NCBI GenBank assembly: GCA_018240745.1
Contig: JAFEFF010000187.1
Span: forward strand, 62,001 to 126,000
Reading direction: 5' to 3'
From: Pseudomonadota bacterium
GTDB lineage: Bacteria; Pseudomonadota; Alphaproteobacteria; Reyranellales; Reyranellaceae
Length of the DNA: 64,000 bases
Below the pieces are notes generated by a model, which was not told the origin of the DNA, searched no databases, and saw only the letters and a program-made list of their open reading frames with translations. Positions 33,887 through 42,709 of this stretch are shown here, one piece after another (the first letter of the stretch is position 1; every line of letters starts with the position of its first letter). A program made the translations under genes and the position numbers.

Positions 33887-36588
33887 GTCTCCTGCGGTCG
33901 CATCAGCAGCAGGCTGAGCAGCGTGAGCACGGGAAAGAAAAGTGAGAGCACGAGCAGATGCCCCGCGAGGTCGCCGAACCCCAACCCCTTGGTGAAGGTG
34001 CCGAGGCTGATCGGCAGGAAGTAGGTCATGGGAAAGAACCGCCCGGAGAAGGCGGCAATGCCGGACAGCGAGGAGACCGGCGTCAGCATGCCGGAGAACA
34101 TGGTCGCCGGCAGCACGGTCATGATCGCTGTGCCGAACAGTGCGGCAATCTGCGTACGCGTGAAGGCGGAGATCACCCGGCCATAGGCCGTGGTCGCCAG
34201 CACATAGACCAGGGCGCCGGTCAACAGCGCGGAGAAGCTGCCCTTCAGCGGCACCCCGAAGATGAACAGCGCCATCAGATACATGATGGCGAAGTTCGTC
34301 ATCGCGACGGCGACGTAGGGGATTTGCTTGCCGAGCAGGAATTCGAGCCTCGTCACCGGCGTAACATAGAGGTTGACGATCGAGCCCAGCTCCTTTTCGC
34401 GCACGATGGCGAGCGCCATCAGGATCGCCGGAATCAACGCGAGCTGGAGCGCAAGCTGCGCCGGCACCATGGCGTAGACGCTCGAGAAGTCCTGGTTGTA
34501 GCGGAAGCGCAGCGACACCTCGACCACAGGCGGCGAGGCCGCCTGTCCATTGCCGTGAATGGCGGGGTCGGCGAGGAATTGACGGTGCGCTGCCTCGAGA
34601 TACCCGTGGATCGTCTCGGCGCGGAACGGCATCGAGCCGTCGACCCAGGCCGAAATCGCCACAGGACGGCCGCGCTTCATGTCTCGCCCGAAGCCCGGTG
34701 GAATCTCGATAGTGACGTTGGCCGTCCCGCTTTTCAGTCTCTCCTGCAGGTCGTTCGCATCGCGAATCGGAGGTCGCTCGATGAAATATGTCGAACCGCG
34801 AAGCTCCCCGAGATAGGCGCGGCTTTCAAACGAGTTGTCGCGATCGAGCACGGCAAAGGACAGGGAGTCGACGTCGGTCGTAATTCCGAAGCCGAAGATC
34901 AGCATCAAGAAGGCCGTGCCGGCCAACGCGAAACCGAGCCGGATGGGATCGCGCAGCAGCTCGAGCGACTCACGCAGCGCGTAGGCGAACGCCCGCCGCA
35001 GGCTGAACGTGCTCCTGGAATGTTTGGCGTTTTCGCGTAGCGCCGGCGCGGTCGGAACCGGGGTCTTGCCTTTTGCCTGCTCGAGATACGACACGAAAGC
35101 CTCGTCGAGCGTTTGCGCGCTGCGGGCTTCCATCAGCTCTTGCGGCTTTCCCGTCGCCAGCACGCGGCCTGAATCCATCAATGCGACGCGATCGCAGCGA
35201 CCGGCCTCGTTCATGAAGTGGGTGGAGACGAAGATCGTGACGCCGGCATTTCGCGAAAGATCGACCAGCAACCGCCAGAACAGGTCGCGCGCCAGCGGAT
35301 CGACGCCCGAGGTCGGCTCGTCGAGGATCAGCACGTCCGGCTGGTGAACCACGGCGACCGCCAGCGACAGGCGCTGGCGGATGCCTAGCGGCAGCGACGA
35401 GGCGAGTTGGTCGCACCAGTCTTCCAGGCCGAACTGCCGGACCAGGTGCTCGGTCCGCGCGGCAATGCTCGCGGCCGGCAGATGGAACAGCCGGGCATGC
35501 AGGTCGAGGTTCTGCCGGACCGTCAGCTCGGTGTAGAGCGAGAAGGATTGCGACATGTAGCCGACCCGCATGCGCGAGCGCATGCCGCCGGCCGCGATCG
35601 GTTTGCCGAAGAGAGTCGCGGTTCCCGCGGTGGCGGGCAGCAGACCGGTCAGCATCTTCATGGTCGTGGTCTTGCCGCAACCGTTGGATCCCACAAACCC
35701 GAAGATCTCGCCACGCTGGATGTCGAAGCTCACGTGGTCGACCGCCGTGAAATCCCCGAACCGGCGAGTGAGGCCGCGCGCAGCAATCGCCGTCTCGTGG
35801 TCGGCCGCCCGGCGCGGCGGCACGATCAGTGTTTCGCGTTGGCCCCTGCTCTGGGGCAGCAGCGCGACGAACGCCCCTTCGATAGTGTCGGTACCGGTCT
35901 GCGCCTTGAGTTGCGCCGGCGTGCCTGTCGCCAACACCGTGCCCGCGTCCATTGCGATCAGCCAGTCGAAGCGCTCGGCCTCCTCCATGTAGGCGGTGGC
36001 AACCAGAACGGTCATCTCGGGCCGGTGCGCCCGCAGGCGCTCGATCAGTTGCCAGAACTGCCGGCGCGACAACGGATCCACGCCGGTCGTCGGCTCGTCG
36101 AGGATCAGGAGCTCGGGGTCGTGCACCAGGGCGCAGCACAGGCCGAGCTTCTGCCGCATCCCGCCCGACAGCTTGCCGGCGGGGCGGTCGCCGAACGCCT
36201 CGAGCCCGGTAGCCGCCAGCAGCTCGCCGATGCGCCGGCTGCGCTCGCGGCGACCGTGGCCGAACAGGCGCGCAAAGAAATCGATGTTCTCGCGCACGGT
36301 GAGATCGGCATAGAGGTTCTTGCCCAACCCCTGCGGCATGAAGGCGATTCGCGGGCAGACTTTCCGGCGATGCCGCGCCGATTTCATACTGCCGCCCAGC
36401 ACCTGCAGCGTTCCCGTCTGGCAGCGCTTGGCGCCGGCGATCAGCCCCAGCAGCGTCGATTTGCCGACGCCGTCCGGACCGATGAATCCGGCGATGCGAC
36501 CGGCCGGGATGTCGAGCGTCGTTGCCGCCAATGCATCACGGCGGCGATAGCGGTGCCGAAGTCCCTCGGCTCGAACCACCGGCTCCAT
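33883..36588 (-). CDS. rbbA: ABC transporter fusion: two ATPase domains plus ABC-2 membrane domain (RbbA/YhiH family)
   Basis: 901 residues from ATG 36588, which lies 2 bp after the HlyD gene stop; an earlier in-frame start would overlap it. The first ATPase has Walker A GPDGVGKST, signature LSGGMRQKLG and LLILDEPTTGVDPLSR. The second has GSNGCGKTT, LPLGIRQRLSLA (a degenerate signature) and DVLILDEPTSGVDPLAR. The C-terminal 360 residues form an ABC-2 permease with a large periplasmic loop. E. coli RbbA is also reported to bind ribosomes; here the operon context points to efflux. Confidence 0.93.
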   Translation of the reverse strand: MEPVVRAEGLRHRYRRRDALAATTLDIPAGRIAGFIGPDGVGKSTLLGLIAGAKRCQTGTLQVLGGSMKSARHRRKVCPRIAFMPQGLGKNLYADLTVRENIDFFARLFGHGRRERSRRIGELLAATGLEAFGDRPAGKLSGGMRQKLGLCCALVHDPELLILDEPTTGVDPLSRRQFWQLIERLRAHRPEMTVLVATAYMEEAERFDWLIAMDAGTVLATGTPAQLKAQTGTDTIEGAFVALLPQSRGQRETLIVPPRRAADHETAIAARGLTRRFGDFTAVDHVSFDIQRGEIFGFVGSNGCGKTTTMKMLTGLLPATAGTATLFGKPIAAGGMRSRMRVGYMSQSFSLYTELTVRQNLDLHARLFHLPAASIAARTEHLVRQFGLEDWCDQLASSLPLGIRQRLSLAVAVVHQPDVLILDEPTSGVDPLARDLFWRLLVDLSRNAGVTIFVSTHFMNEAGRCDRVALMDSGRVLATGKPQELMEARSAQTLDEAFVSYLEQAKGKTPVPTAPALRENAKHSRSTFSLRRAFAYALRESLELLRDPIRLGFALAGTAFLMLIFGFGITTDVDSLSFAVLDRDNSFESRAYLGELRGSTYFIERPPIRDANDLQERLKSGTANVTIEIPPGFGRDMKRGRPVAISAWVDGSMPFRAETIHGYLEAAHRQFLADPAIHGNGQAASPPVVEVSLRFRYNQDFSSVYAMVPAQLALQLALIPAILMALAIVREKELGSIVNLYVTPVTRLEFLLGKQIPYVAVAMTNFAIMYLMALFIFGVPLKGSFSALLTGALVYVLATTAYGRVISAFTRTQIAALFGTAIMTVLPATMFSGMLTPVSSLSGIAAFSGRFFPMTYFLPISLGTFTKGLGFGDLAGHLLVLSLFFPVLTLLSLLLMRPQET

Positions 36589-36590
36589 GG

Positions 36591-37673
36591 TCACGGCGCA
36601 GCCAGCAATGCCGCCGGCCACTGCACATTGCGGTCGAAGCGAACGTAGGCCACGCCGGGCAGGCCGCTCGGCGCCCTGGTCGTGCCCCGGAGCTGGTCGG
36701 TATCGAGGCGAACCCGCACGCGAAACATCAGCTTGTCCCGCTCGGTCTGCGTCTCGACCATCTTGGGCGTGAACTGCGCCTGCGGCGAGATGAAGGTCAC
36801 CCTGGAGCGGAGCGGCTTCGCCGGATAGGCGTCGAGCAGGATGCGGGCGTCGTCACCCGCAGCAATCCTGCCCACCGAGACGGTCGGCAGGTAAATGTCC
36901 ATGTAGACGTAGCCGACATCGAGCAGCGTGAAGACCTTGCCGCCGACCGGCAGAACCTCGCCGACGTTCGCGACACGGTACTGGATTTGGCCGTCGCGCG
37001 GCGCGACCAGCGTGTTGTCGGCGATATCCACCTTGATCAGCTCGACATTGTGCTGGGCGGCCTGCAGCGCATTCTGGATCTGCTTGACGCGCGCACTTGC
37101 GGCGCGCTCTGCCGCACGAGCCGTGTTGAGCTGCTGGCTGCGCTGGTCGAATATCTCCTGGGTGGTCCAGCCGTTCTTCAGCAACGTGCTCGCCCGGTCC
37201 ATCTGCTGCTCGGCGAGACGGACCTGGGTGCGGACCTGCTCGAGGAGTGCCTCGGCTTCCGAGATCGCCTTCTGCTGCAACTCCACCTCGGCCAGGGCTT
37301 TCTCCAACGACTGCTGCAAGCCGCGAGTATCCATTACCGCGAGCGGTTGGCCGGCACGGACCATGTCGCCTTCGTCGACAAGCAATGCCGCAATGCGTCC
37401 GGCGAACTTGGTGGCGATGTCGATCGGGTCGGCTTCGAGCCTGCCGTTGCCATAGGCGATGCCGGCGGGCAGAGGCGGCACGCGATGACTCCACCAATAG
37501 GCGGTTCCCAGCGCCGCTGCCGCCACCGCAACGAGCGAGAGCAGCCATAGCTGGCGCCTGCGACGGCCGGTCGTTGCAACGACAGCCGGGAGATTCGCGA
37601 CTGGTGCCACGGCCAAATCCCCGGGGAGGGGATGGGTCTCCGCGGCGGCCCGTTCGGGAGGCGTTGCGTGCAT
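36591..37673 (-). CDS. HlyD-family periplasmic adaptor subunit
   Basis: 360 residues. One membrane helix near 37-58 (LWLLSLVAVAAAALGTAYWW), a lipoyl/barrel-sandwich domain (FAGRIAALLVDEGDMVRAGQPLAVMD), a long coiled-coil hairpin (about 115-215) and a beta-barrel domain follow. It should link the inner-membrane ABC complex encoded just downstream to an outer-membrane channel. It is first in the operon, with a symmetrical FNR-type box 35 bases upstream. Confidence 0.93.
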   Translation of the reverse strand: MHATPPERAAAETHPLPGDLAVAPVANLPAVVATTGRRRRQLWLLSLVAVAAAALGTAYWWSHRVPPLPAGIAYGNGRLEADPIDIATKFAGRIAALLVDEGDMVRAGQPLAVMDTRGLQQSLEKALAEVELQQKAISEAEALLEQVRTQVRLAEQQMDRASTLLKNGWTTQEIFDQRSQQLNTARAAERAASARVKQIQNALQAAQHNVELIKVDIADNTLVAPRDGQIQYRVANVGEVLPVGGKVFTLLDVGYVYMDIYLPTVSVGRIAAGDDARILLDAYPAKPLRSRVTFISPQAQFTPKMVETQTERDKLMFRVRVRLDTDQLRGTTRAPSGLPGVAYVRFDRNVQWPAALLAAP

Positions 37674-37708
37674 GCGAGCATCCTACGCTTCGCCCTGTTC
37701 GGTGCAGT

Positions 37709-37722
37709 TTGAGCTAGCTCAA
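37709..37722. promoter_or_regulatory. FNR/FixK box of the HlyD-RbbA-permease operon
   Basis: TTGAGCTAGCTCAA, a perfect palindrome 35 bases before the HlyD ATG. It lies in the 62-bp gap after the alcohol dehydrogenase stop on the same strand. Confidence 0.75.
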
Positions 37723-37735
37723 TCTCTCTATGGCA

Positions 37736-38725
37736 TCACGATGGCACCAGCACGGCCGCGCCCTGGATGCGGCCATCGCGCAGATCGGCAAGCGCGTCGT
37801 TGGCGCGTTCGAGCGGATAGGCCGTCGTCGTCGTACGCACGCCGGCCTGCGGCGCGACGGTGAGGAATTCGACAGCATCCCCGCGCGTGAGGTTGGCTAC
37901 CGACAGGATCTCCCTTTCTTCCCAGAGCAGGCGATAGGGAAAGGCCGGAATGTCACTCATGTGGATACCGCCGCACACCACGCGGCCGCCCTTGCGCACG
38001 GCCGCCAGGGCGCACGGAACCAGCGGACCGACCGGCGCGAAGATGATGGCAGCATCCAGCGCCTCCGGAGGCGCCTGGTCCGACCCGCCTGCCCAGCACA
38101 CACCGAGCGAACGGGCGTGGGTCTGCGCCGCCGAATCGCCCGGACTGGTGAAGGCATAGACCTCGCGGCCCTGCCACCGGCAAACCTGTGTCAGGATGTG
38201 GGCGGCGGCACCGAAACCGTAAAGACCGACACGCCGCCCTTCGCCGGCCTTCTTCAGGCAGCGCCAACCGATCAGGCCCGCGCACATCAGAGGCGCAGCG
38301 GCGACCGGATCGGCGAAGCCGTCGAGCGCGAACGCAAACCGCGCGTCGGCCACGACGTGGGTCGCGAAGCCGCCGTCGCGCGTGTAGCCGGTAAAGGACG
38401 GCCGGTCACACAGGTTCTCGTCGCCCGAGCGACAGTAGGCGCAGCAGCCGCAGGTATGGCCGAGCCAGGGAATGCCGACGCGCTGGCCTGATTGGAACGC
38501 GGTGGCCCCGGCACCCAGGGCGATCACGCGGCCGACGATCTCATGTCCAGGTATCAGCGGCAGCCGCGGGTTCGGCAGTTCCCCATCGACCACATGAAGA
38601 TCCGTGCGGCATACCGCGCAGGCCTCGATCTTCACCAGAATCTCGCCCTGTCCCGGCTTCGGCGTGACGCGCCGCTCTTCGACAAGCGGCCGCCGCGGGG
38701 CCTCCAGCACCATGGCGCGCATCAT
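37736..38725 (-). CDS. Zinc-dependent alcohol dehydrogenase
   Basis: 329 residues. The catalytic zinc region is CAVCRTDLHVVDGELPNP with GHEIVG; the structural zinc cysteines appear in CGCCAYCRSGDENLCD. The NAD(P) fold has a partly degenerate GxGxxG (VGLYGFGAAAH). Length is slightly short for the medium-chain family. The start overlaps the stop of the small duplicated-start gene (ATGATG over TGA), placing it in the CBS-PEP synthase-small protein-dehydrogenase operon. A fermentative role, reoxidising NADH at low oxygen, is inferred from that context. Confidence 0.9.
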   Translation of the reverse strand: MMRAMVLEAPRRPLVEERRVTPKPGQGEILVKIEACAVCRTDLHVVDGELPNPRLPLIPGHEIVGRVIALGAGATAFQSGQRVGIPWLGHTCGCCAYCRSGDENLCDRPSFTGYTRDGGFATHVVADARFAFALDGFADPVAAAPLMCAGLIGWRCLKKAGEGRRVGLYGFGAAAHILTQVCRWQGREVYAFTSPGDSAAQTHARSLGVCWAGGSDQAPPEALDAAIIFAPVGPLVPCALAAVRKGGRVVCGGIHMSDIPAFPYRLLWEEREILSVANLTRGDAVEFLTVAPQAGVRTTTTAYPLERANDALADLRDGRIQGAAVLVPS

Positions 38726-38988
38726 GACCGGACCGACGCGTGGGAGCTTCGAGCCCGCCGGGGCTTCCGGGCTCCTTGCGGCCGTGCTTCCTTCTCCAGC
38801 GCTGCGGCTTCAACTTCCAGCTCGTGCGCCTGCCGTTCGAGTTGGTGCAGGAGGTCTCCCGCCGACAGCAGCCGTGCGAGCCCCCGGCGCGAACCTGCTT
38901 CCTCACGCCTTGCCGAGGCCTGTTTCAGCAACTCCTTTACCTTGGCCATCCTCGCCTCCTCGGCTGCTAACTCCTTTACCTTGGCCAT
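38722..38988 (-). CDS. Small coiled-coil protein with duplicated start region
   Basis: 88 residues from ATG 38988, or 75 residues from ATG 38949. The first 13 residues MAKVKELAAEEAR are followed by MAKVKELLKQAS, because a 39-bp unit is tandemly duplicated. Both ATGs carry the same GAGGAGG site 5 bases upstream, so either or both may be used. The rest is a charged helix (LLHQLERQAHELEVEAAALEKEA) ending in a basic tail. Its stop overlaps the alcohol dehydrogenase ATG, and the PEP synthase stop is 28 bp upstream, which supports it as a real operon member. I know no family for it. Confidence 0.7.
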   Translation of the reverse strand: MAKVKELAAEEARMAKVKELLKQASARREEAGSRRGLARLLSAGDLLHQLERQAHELEVEAAALEKEARPQGARKPRRARSSHASVRS

Positions 38989-39008
38989 CCTCGCCTCCTC
39001 GGCTGCTA
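38931..39008. repeat. Perfect 39-bp tandem duplication spanning a ribosome binding site and start codon
   Basis: Copies at 38931-38969 and 38970-39008 are identical over 39 bases. Each contains, on the minus strand, GAGGAGG, an ATG and the first codons of the small coiled-coil protein. The length is a multiple of three, so the frame is kept. Confidence 0.97.
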
Positions 39009-39016
39009 CCTCCCTG

Positions 39017-41434
39017 TCAGACCACTTTCTTGAGCTGGATCATCTCCTCCGCCTCGTACACCGACTTCATCGTTATCGGCACGCTGTCGGCATTCACACT
39101 GATCGAATCGATTCCCAACCGGGCAAGATAGGCGGCGACACCCGGATAAGTCGCCGGCGCCTCGCCACAGATGCCGACGTGACGGCCGTTGCGGTGCGCC
39201 CCGACCACCGCCAGTCTCAGCATTTCGAGCATGCCAGGATCGCGCTCGTCGAAGTCGAAGGCGACGATTTGGGAGTCGCGGTCCACGCCGAGCGTGAGCT
39301 GCGTGAGATCGTTGGAGCCGATCGAGAAGCCGTCGAAAAGCTGCGCGAAGGCGTCGATCTGGATGACGTTGTTCGGGATCTCGCACATCAGGTAGATCTC
39401 CAATCCCTTGTCGCCGCGGCGCAGGCCATTGGCGGACAGCGCATCGAGCACGCGGTTCGCCTCCTCGACCCGGCGACAGAACGGCACCATCACCTTCAGG
39501 TTGACGAGGCCCATGTCTTCGCGCACGCGGCGCAGGGCGGCGCATTCGAGCGCGAACCCCGGCGAATAGGCAGGATGGGTGTAGCGCGCGGCGCCGCGGA
39601 AGCCGAGCATCGGGTTCTCTTCCCTGGGCTCGAATCCCGCTCCCCCGATCAGCTTGGCATATTCGTTGGTCTTGAAGTCGGACAGCCGCACGATCACCGG
39701 CTTGGGATGGAAGGCCGCTGCGATCGTCCCGATCCCTTCCGACAGGCGCTCGACGAAAAAGTCCGCCGGCCGGCGATGGTGCCGGGTCAATCGCGCGATC
39801 GTCTCGCGGTCGGCCGCCGAGGTGACCCTGACCGGCTCGACCAGTGCCATCGGATGGATGCCGATGTGTTCGGTTATGACGAATTCCATGCGCGCAAGCC
39901 CGACTCCGTCGTTCGGCCGTAGTGCCGTCTTGAAGGCGAGATCGGGATTGCCGAGGTTGACCATGATCTCCGTCCGCGGCCGCGGCAGCGAGGACGCGTC
40001 GATCGTGGAGACTTCGAATGCCAGCAATCCGGAGTAGACTCGACCGGTCTCACCTTCCGCACAGCACACCGTGACCTCCGCTGCAGGCTGCAGCACGGCG
40101 GTGGCCCGCTCCGCGCCGACGACCGCCGGAATGCCAAGCTCCCGCGCTACGATCGCCGCGTGGCAGGTTCGCCCGCCGCGGTTCGTGACGATGGCGGCCG
40201 CCTGCTTCATCACCGGCTCCCAGTCCGGGCTGGTCGTATCGGCCACCAGCACCTCGCCCGGCTGGAATGCCGCGAGATCGGCAGCGCTGGCGACATGGCG
40301 CACCCTGCCGTGGGCGATCTTCTCACCGACTGCGCGTCCCGTCAGGAGGACCGGGCCGACATCCTTGAGGCGGTAGCTTTCGAAGCTGCCCATCACCTTG
40401 CGCGAGGCGACCGTCTCCGGGCGCGCTTGGACGATGAAGATCGAGCCGTCCACGCCGTCCTTCGCCCATTCGATGTCCATCGGCATCGGATGGCCGGCGC
40501 GCCGAGAGAAATGGTCCTCGATGCACAGTGCGAAGTCGGTGATGGTCAGCACGTCGCCATCGTCGATGCAGAAGCGGTCGCGGTCGGCCGTCGGCGTCTC
40601 GACATTGACGGTGCTACCCCCGCCGCCGGTTCCATAGACAAGCCTTTGCTGCTTGCTGCCGAGCCCGCGGCGCAGGACGCACCGGTGCCCGGCGCGGAAG
40701 GTCGGCTTGTAGACGTAGAACTCGTCGGGATCGACCCGTCCCTGGACCACGTTCTCACCCAGGCCATAGGCCCCCGTCACGAAGACGACGTTGCGAAACC
40801 CGGACTCGGTATCGAGGGTGAACGCCACGCCACTCGCGGCCTTGTCGGAGCGCACCATCTTCATGACGCCGACCGACAGGCCGATCTTCAGGTGATCGAA
40901 GCCGTTGTCGTTTCGATAGACGATGGCGCGGTCGGTGAACACCGAGGCGAAGCACAGGCGACAGGCCTCGAACACCGCCTCTATGCCGTGCACGTTCAGG
41001 AAGCTCTCATGCTGGCCCGCGAAGCTTGCCGTCGGAAGGTCCTCTGCAGTTGCCGAGCTGCGCACGGCAACGGCCACGTCTTGTCCATACTCCTTCTCCA
41101 GGCGTGCATAGTTCTCGGCCACGGCGGCGCGCACGCGTTCCGTGCCCATCGCGTCATAGACGACCGCCCGCGCCTCGACGGCGGCTGTCGAGAGAGACTT
41201 CACGTCCCCCGGCCGAACCGACGAGAGCAGCGATGCAAGCCGCGGCCAAGCGTTCGCCCCCGTCAGGGCTGCGCGATAGAGGTCGGCCGTCAACGCAAAG
41301 CCATTGGGCACTCGCACACCCTCGACAGAAAGCGCCGAATAGAGCTCGCCGAGAGCGGCATTCTTGCCGCCGACACTGGCGATATCCTCGGACCGCAGAT
41401 CGGCAAACCAGCGCACGTCGGGTTGATCGGTCAT
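39017..41434 (-). CDS. ppsA: Phosphoenolpyruvate synthase (pyruvate, water dikinase)
   Basis: 805 residues from ATG 41434, which has GTGGAGG 6 bases upstream; the GTG 12 bases earlier overlaps that site. An N-terminal pyruvate/PEP-binding ATP-grasp domain (GGKNAALGELYSAL, VAVRSSATAEDLPTASFAGQHES) precedes the swivelling phospho-histidine domain GGRTCHAAIVARELGIPAVVG (His near 420). The C-terminal TIM barrel has LSDFKTNEYAKL, GSNDLTQLTLGVDRD and the CGEAPA loop. It makes PEP from pyruvate, ATP and water. It lies in the operon CBS-ppsA-small protein-alcohol dehydrogenase. Confidence 0.96.
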   Translation of the reverse strand: MTDQPDVRWFADLRSEDIASVGGKNAALGELYSALSVEGVRVPNGFALTADLYRAALTGANAWPRLASLLSSVRPGDVKSLSTAAVEARAVVYDAMGTERVRAAVAENYARLEKEYGQDVAVAVRSSATAEDLPTASFAGQHESFLNVHGIEAVFEACRLCFASVFTDRAIVYRNDNGFDHLKIGLSVGVMKMVRSDKAASGVAFTLDTESGFRNVVFVTGAYGLGENVVQGRVDPDEFYVYKPTFRAGHRCVLRRGLGSKQQRLVYGTGGGGSTVNVETPTADRDRFCIDDGDVLTITDFALCIEDHFSRRAGHPMPMDIEWAKDGVDGSIFIVQARPETVASRKVMGSFESYRLKDVGPVLLTGRAVGEKIAHGRVRHVASAADLAAFQPGEVLVADTTSPDWEPVMKQAAAIVTNRGGRTCHAAIVARELGIPAVVGAERATAVLQPAAEVTVCCAEGETGRVYSGLLAFEVSTIDASSLPRPRTEIMVNLGNPDLAFKTALRPNDGVGLARMEFVITEHIGIHPMALVEPVRVTSAADRETIARLTRHHRRPADFFVERLSEGIGTIAAAFHPKPVIVRLSDFKTNEYAKLIGGAGFEPREENPMLGFRGAARYTHPAYSPGFALECAALRRVREDMGLVNLKVMVPFCRRVEEANRVLDALSANGLRRGDKGLEIYLMCEIPNNVIQIDAFAQLFDGFSIGSNDLTQLTLGVDRDSQIVAFDFDERDPGMLEMLRLAVVGAHRNGRHVGICGEAPATYPGVAAYLARLGIDSISVNADSVPITMKSVYEAEEMIQLKKVV

Positions 41435-41458
41435 GCGTGCCTCCACCGCGCCGCTCGA

Positions 41459-42154
41459 CTAAATGCCCATGCCCACCGAGGCGGGCATCCGGCGCAGATG
41501 ATTCTTGACCTTCTTCACGCCGGCCACGTTCTCGGCGGCGACACGGTAGGCGTCCGACGCCGCCGCACTCGGCACGAAGCCCCAGAGATGGACGACGCCG
41601 GCATTGACCAGGATGTTCGTCGGCCATGGCGAGGTCCAAGCCTGCTTGCGGACCGCAGCCTCGATCTCGCGGCGGATTTGCTCGTCGGAAGGATGTGGCC
41701 CCGCCCCCGTCGGGTCGCGTGACAGAAGCGCTTGCAGGAGGTTGGCGCGGCTGACGATGCCGACCACGAAGTCGCCACGCATGACAGGCACGCGCTTGAC
41801 CTGGCGCTTTTCCATGACATCGGCCACGTGTCGCAGTGTGTCGTCTTCCTGGACAGTGATGACCGGCTTGCTCATCACGTCCCGGACGCGCCGGGAATGC
41901 AACGTCACGTATTCAGCCGCAGCGGCCACGTCGTCGGCGAAGACTCGCTGCAGCCAGGATTTGCGCGGCTCGGTGCCGATCTCGGGCCGGCGCAGGAGGT
42001 CGGCCTCGCTGACGATTCCGACCATCCGGCCCGTACCGTCGACGACCGGCATCGCACTCACGCCGGTGCCCACCAGCAGCTCGGCGGCGTCGAAGACGGT
42101 CGCGTCCGATGAAATCGAGAGTACGTCCGGTGTCATCACCTGGGCAGCGCGCAT
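41459..42154 (-). CDS. CBS-domain pair with C-terminal BON domain (second copy)
   Basis: 231 residues from ATG 42154 with AAGGAGGA about 9-16 bases upstream; the longer frame start is rejected. The CBS motifs are MRAAQVMTPDVLSISSDAT/VSAMPVVDGTGRMVGIVSEADLL and VRDVMSKPVITVQEDD/VKRVPVMRGDFVVGIVSRANLL. The BON region is ILVNAGVVHLWGFVP and AAENVAGVKKVKNH. It is a clear paralogue of 13160-13813. It heads the ppsA operon and has two FNR-type boxes upstream. An energy-charge sensor for that operon is a reasonable inference. Confidence 0.92.
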   Translation of the reverse strand: MRAAQVMTPDVLSISSDATVFDAAELLVGTGVSAMPVVDGTGRMVGIVSEADLLRRPEIGTEPRKSWLQRVFADDVAAAAEYVTLHSRRVRDVMSKPVITVQEDDTLRHVADVMEKRQVKRVPVMRGDFVVGIVSRANLLQALLSRDPTGAGPHPSDEQIRREIEAAVRKQAWTSPWPTNILVNAGVVHLWGFVPSAAASDAYRVAAENVAGVKKVKNHLRRMPASVGMGI

Positions 42155-42210
42155 GAGGTGGTCCTCCTTGGATATGCACGCGAGTTGACCGTCTGCCGTC
42201 CACCCGGACA

Positions 42211-42224
42211 TTGCGCCAGATCAA
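42211..42224. promoter_or_regulatory. FNR/FixK box (left of a tandem pair)
   Basis: TTGCGCCAGATCAA, one half-site as TTGCG. It is 56 bases before the CBS/ppsA operon ATG. Its centre is 23 bp from the second box at 42234. Confidence 0.75.
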
Positions 42225-42233
42225 GCGGTCGAT

Positions 42234-42247
42234 TTGAGCCAGATCAA
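42234..42247. promoter_or_regulatory. FNR/FixK box (right of a tandem pair)
   Basis: TTGAGCCAGATCAA. It is 51 bases before the plus-strand ATG at 42299. It shares the core CCAGATCAA with the box 23 bp away, so the two probably serve the two divergent units. Confidence 0.8.
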
Positions 42248-42298
42248 GGAGTGCCCGCCGTTCGCGGTCTTTCCTGATCTGCCAACATCGAGGTTTTG

Positions 42299-42709
42299 AT
42301 GTCCCATTCCCACGCCATCGTCTGGATGGATTCGCGCGAAGCGCATGTCTTCCGGTTCTCCGCCGACGATGTCGAACGCCAGCGTATCCGGTCGCGCAAT
42401 CCGTTCCGCAAGATCCATCACAAGGCCGGCGTCATCGGCGCGGGACACGTGCATCTCGATCACAAGTACTTCGAGGAAATTGCCGAGGCACTGAGCGGCG
42501 TCCAGGAGTGGCTGCTCACCGGGCCGGGGGCCGCCAAGGACGAGTTGGCGCGCCATATCGAGCAGCACCTGCCGCACCTCGAGCACACCTTGTGCGGCCT
42601 GCAGACATGCGATCATCCAACCGACGGCCAGCTTGTCGATCAGGCGCGGTGGGCCTTCAAGAGCATCGACCGCATGCGGTCCAACTCCGTGACCACGGGT
42701 CAGGCATAG
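42299..42709 (+). CDS. Small soluble protein of the translational-machinery (eRF1 N-domain-like) family
   Basis: 136 residues from ATG 42299. The pattern HAIVWMDSREAHVFRF, HHKAGVIGAGHVHLDHKYFEEIAEAL, WLLTGPGAAKDELARHI and TCDHPTDGQLVDQARWAFKSIDRM matches small alphaproteobacterial proteins annotated as translational machinery or host-attachment-like, with an eRF1/Pelota-type fold. The function is unverified. It is first in a box-controlled unit, and its stop overlaps the GTG of the cytochrome c gene. Confidence 0.8.
   Translation: MSHSHAIVWMDSREAHVFRFSADDVERQRIRSRNPFRKIHHKAGVIGAGHVHLDHKYFEEIAEALSGVQEWLLTGPGAAKDELARHIEQHLPHLEHTLCGLQTCDHPTDGQLVDQARWAFKSIDRMRSNSVTTGQA

Noticed and set aside
33958..35040. 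Plus-strand frame of 360 codons within rbbA
   Set aside because: Antisense of a clear ABC transporter; the translation has no domain and is His/Arg/Glu/Gln rich.
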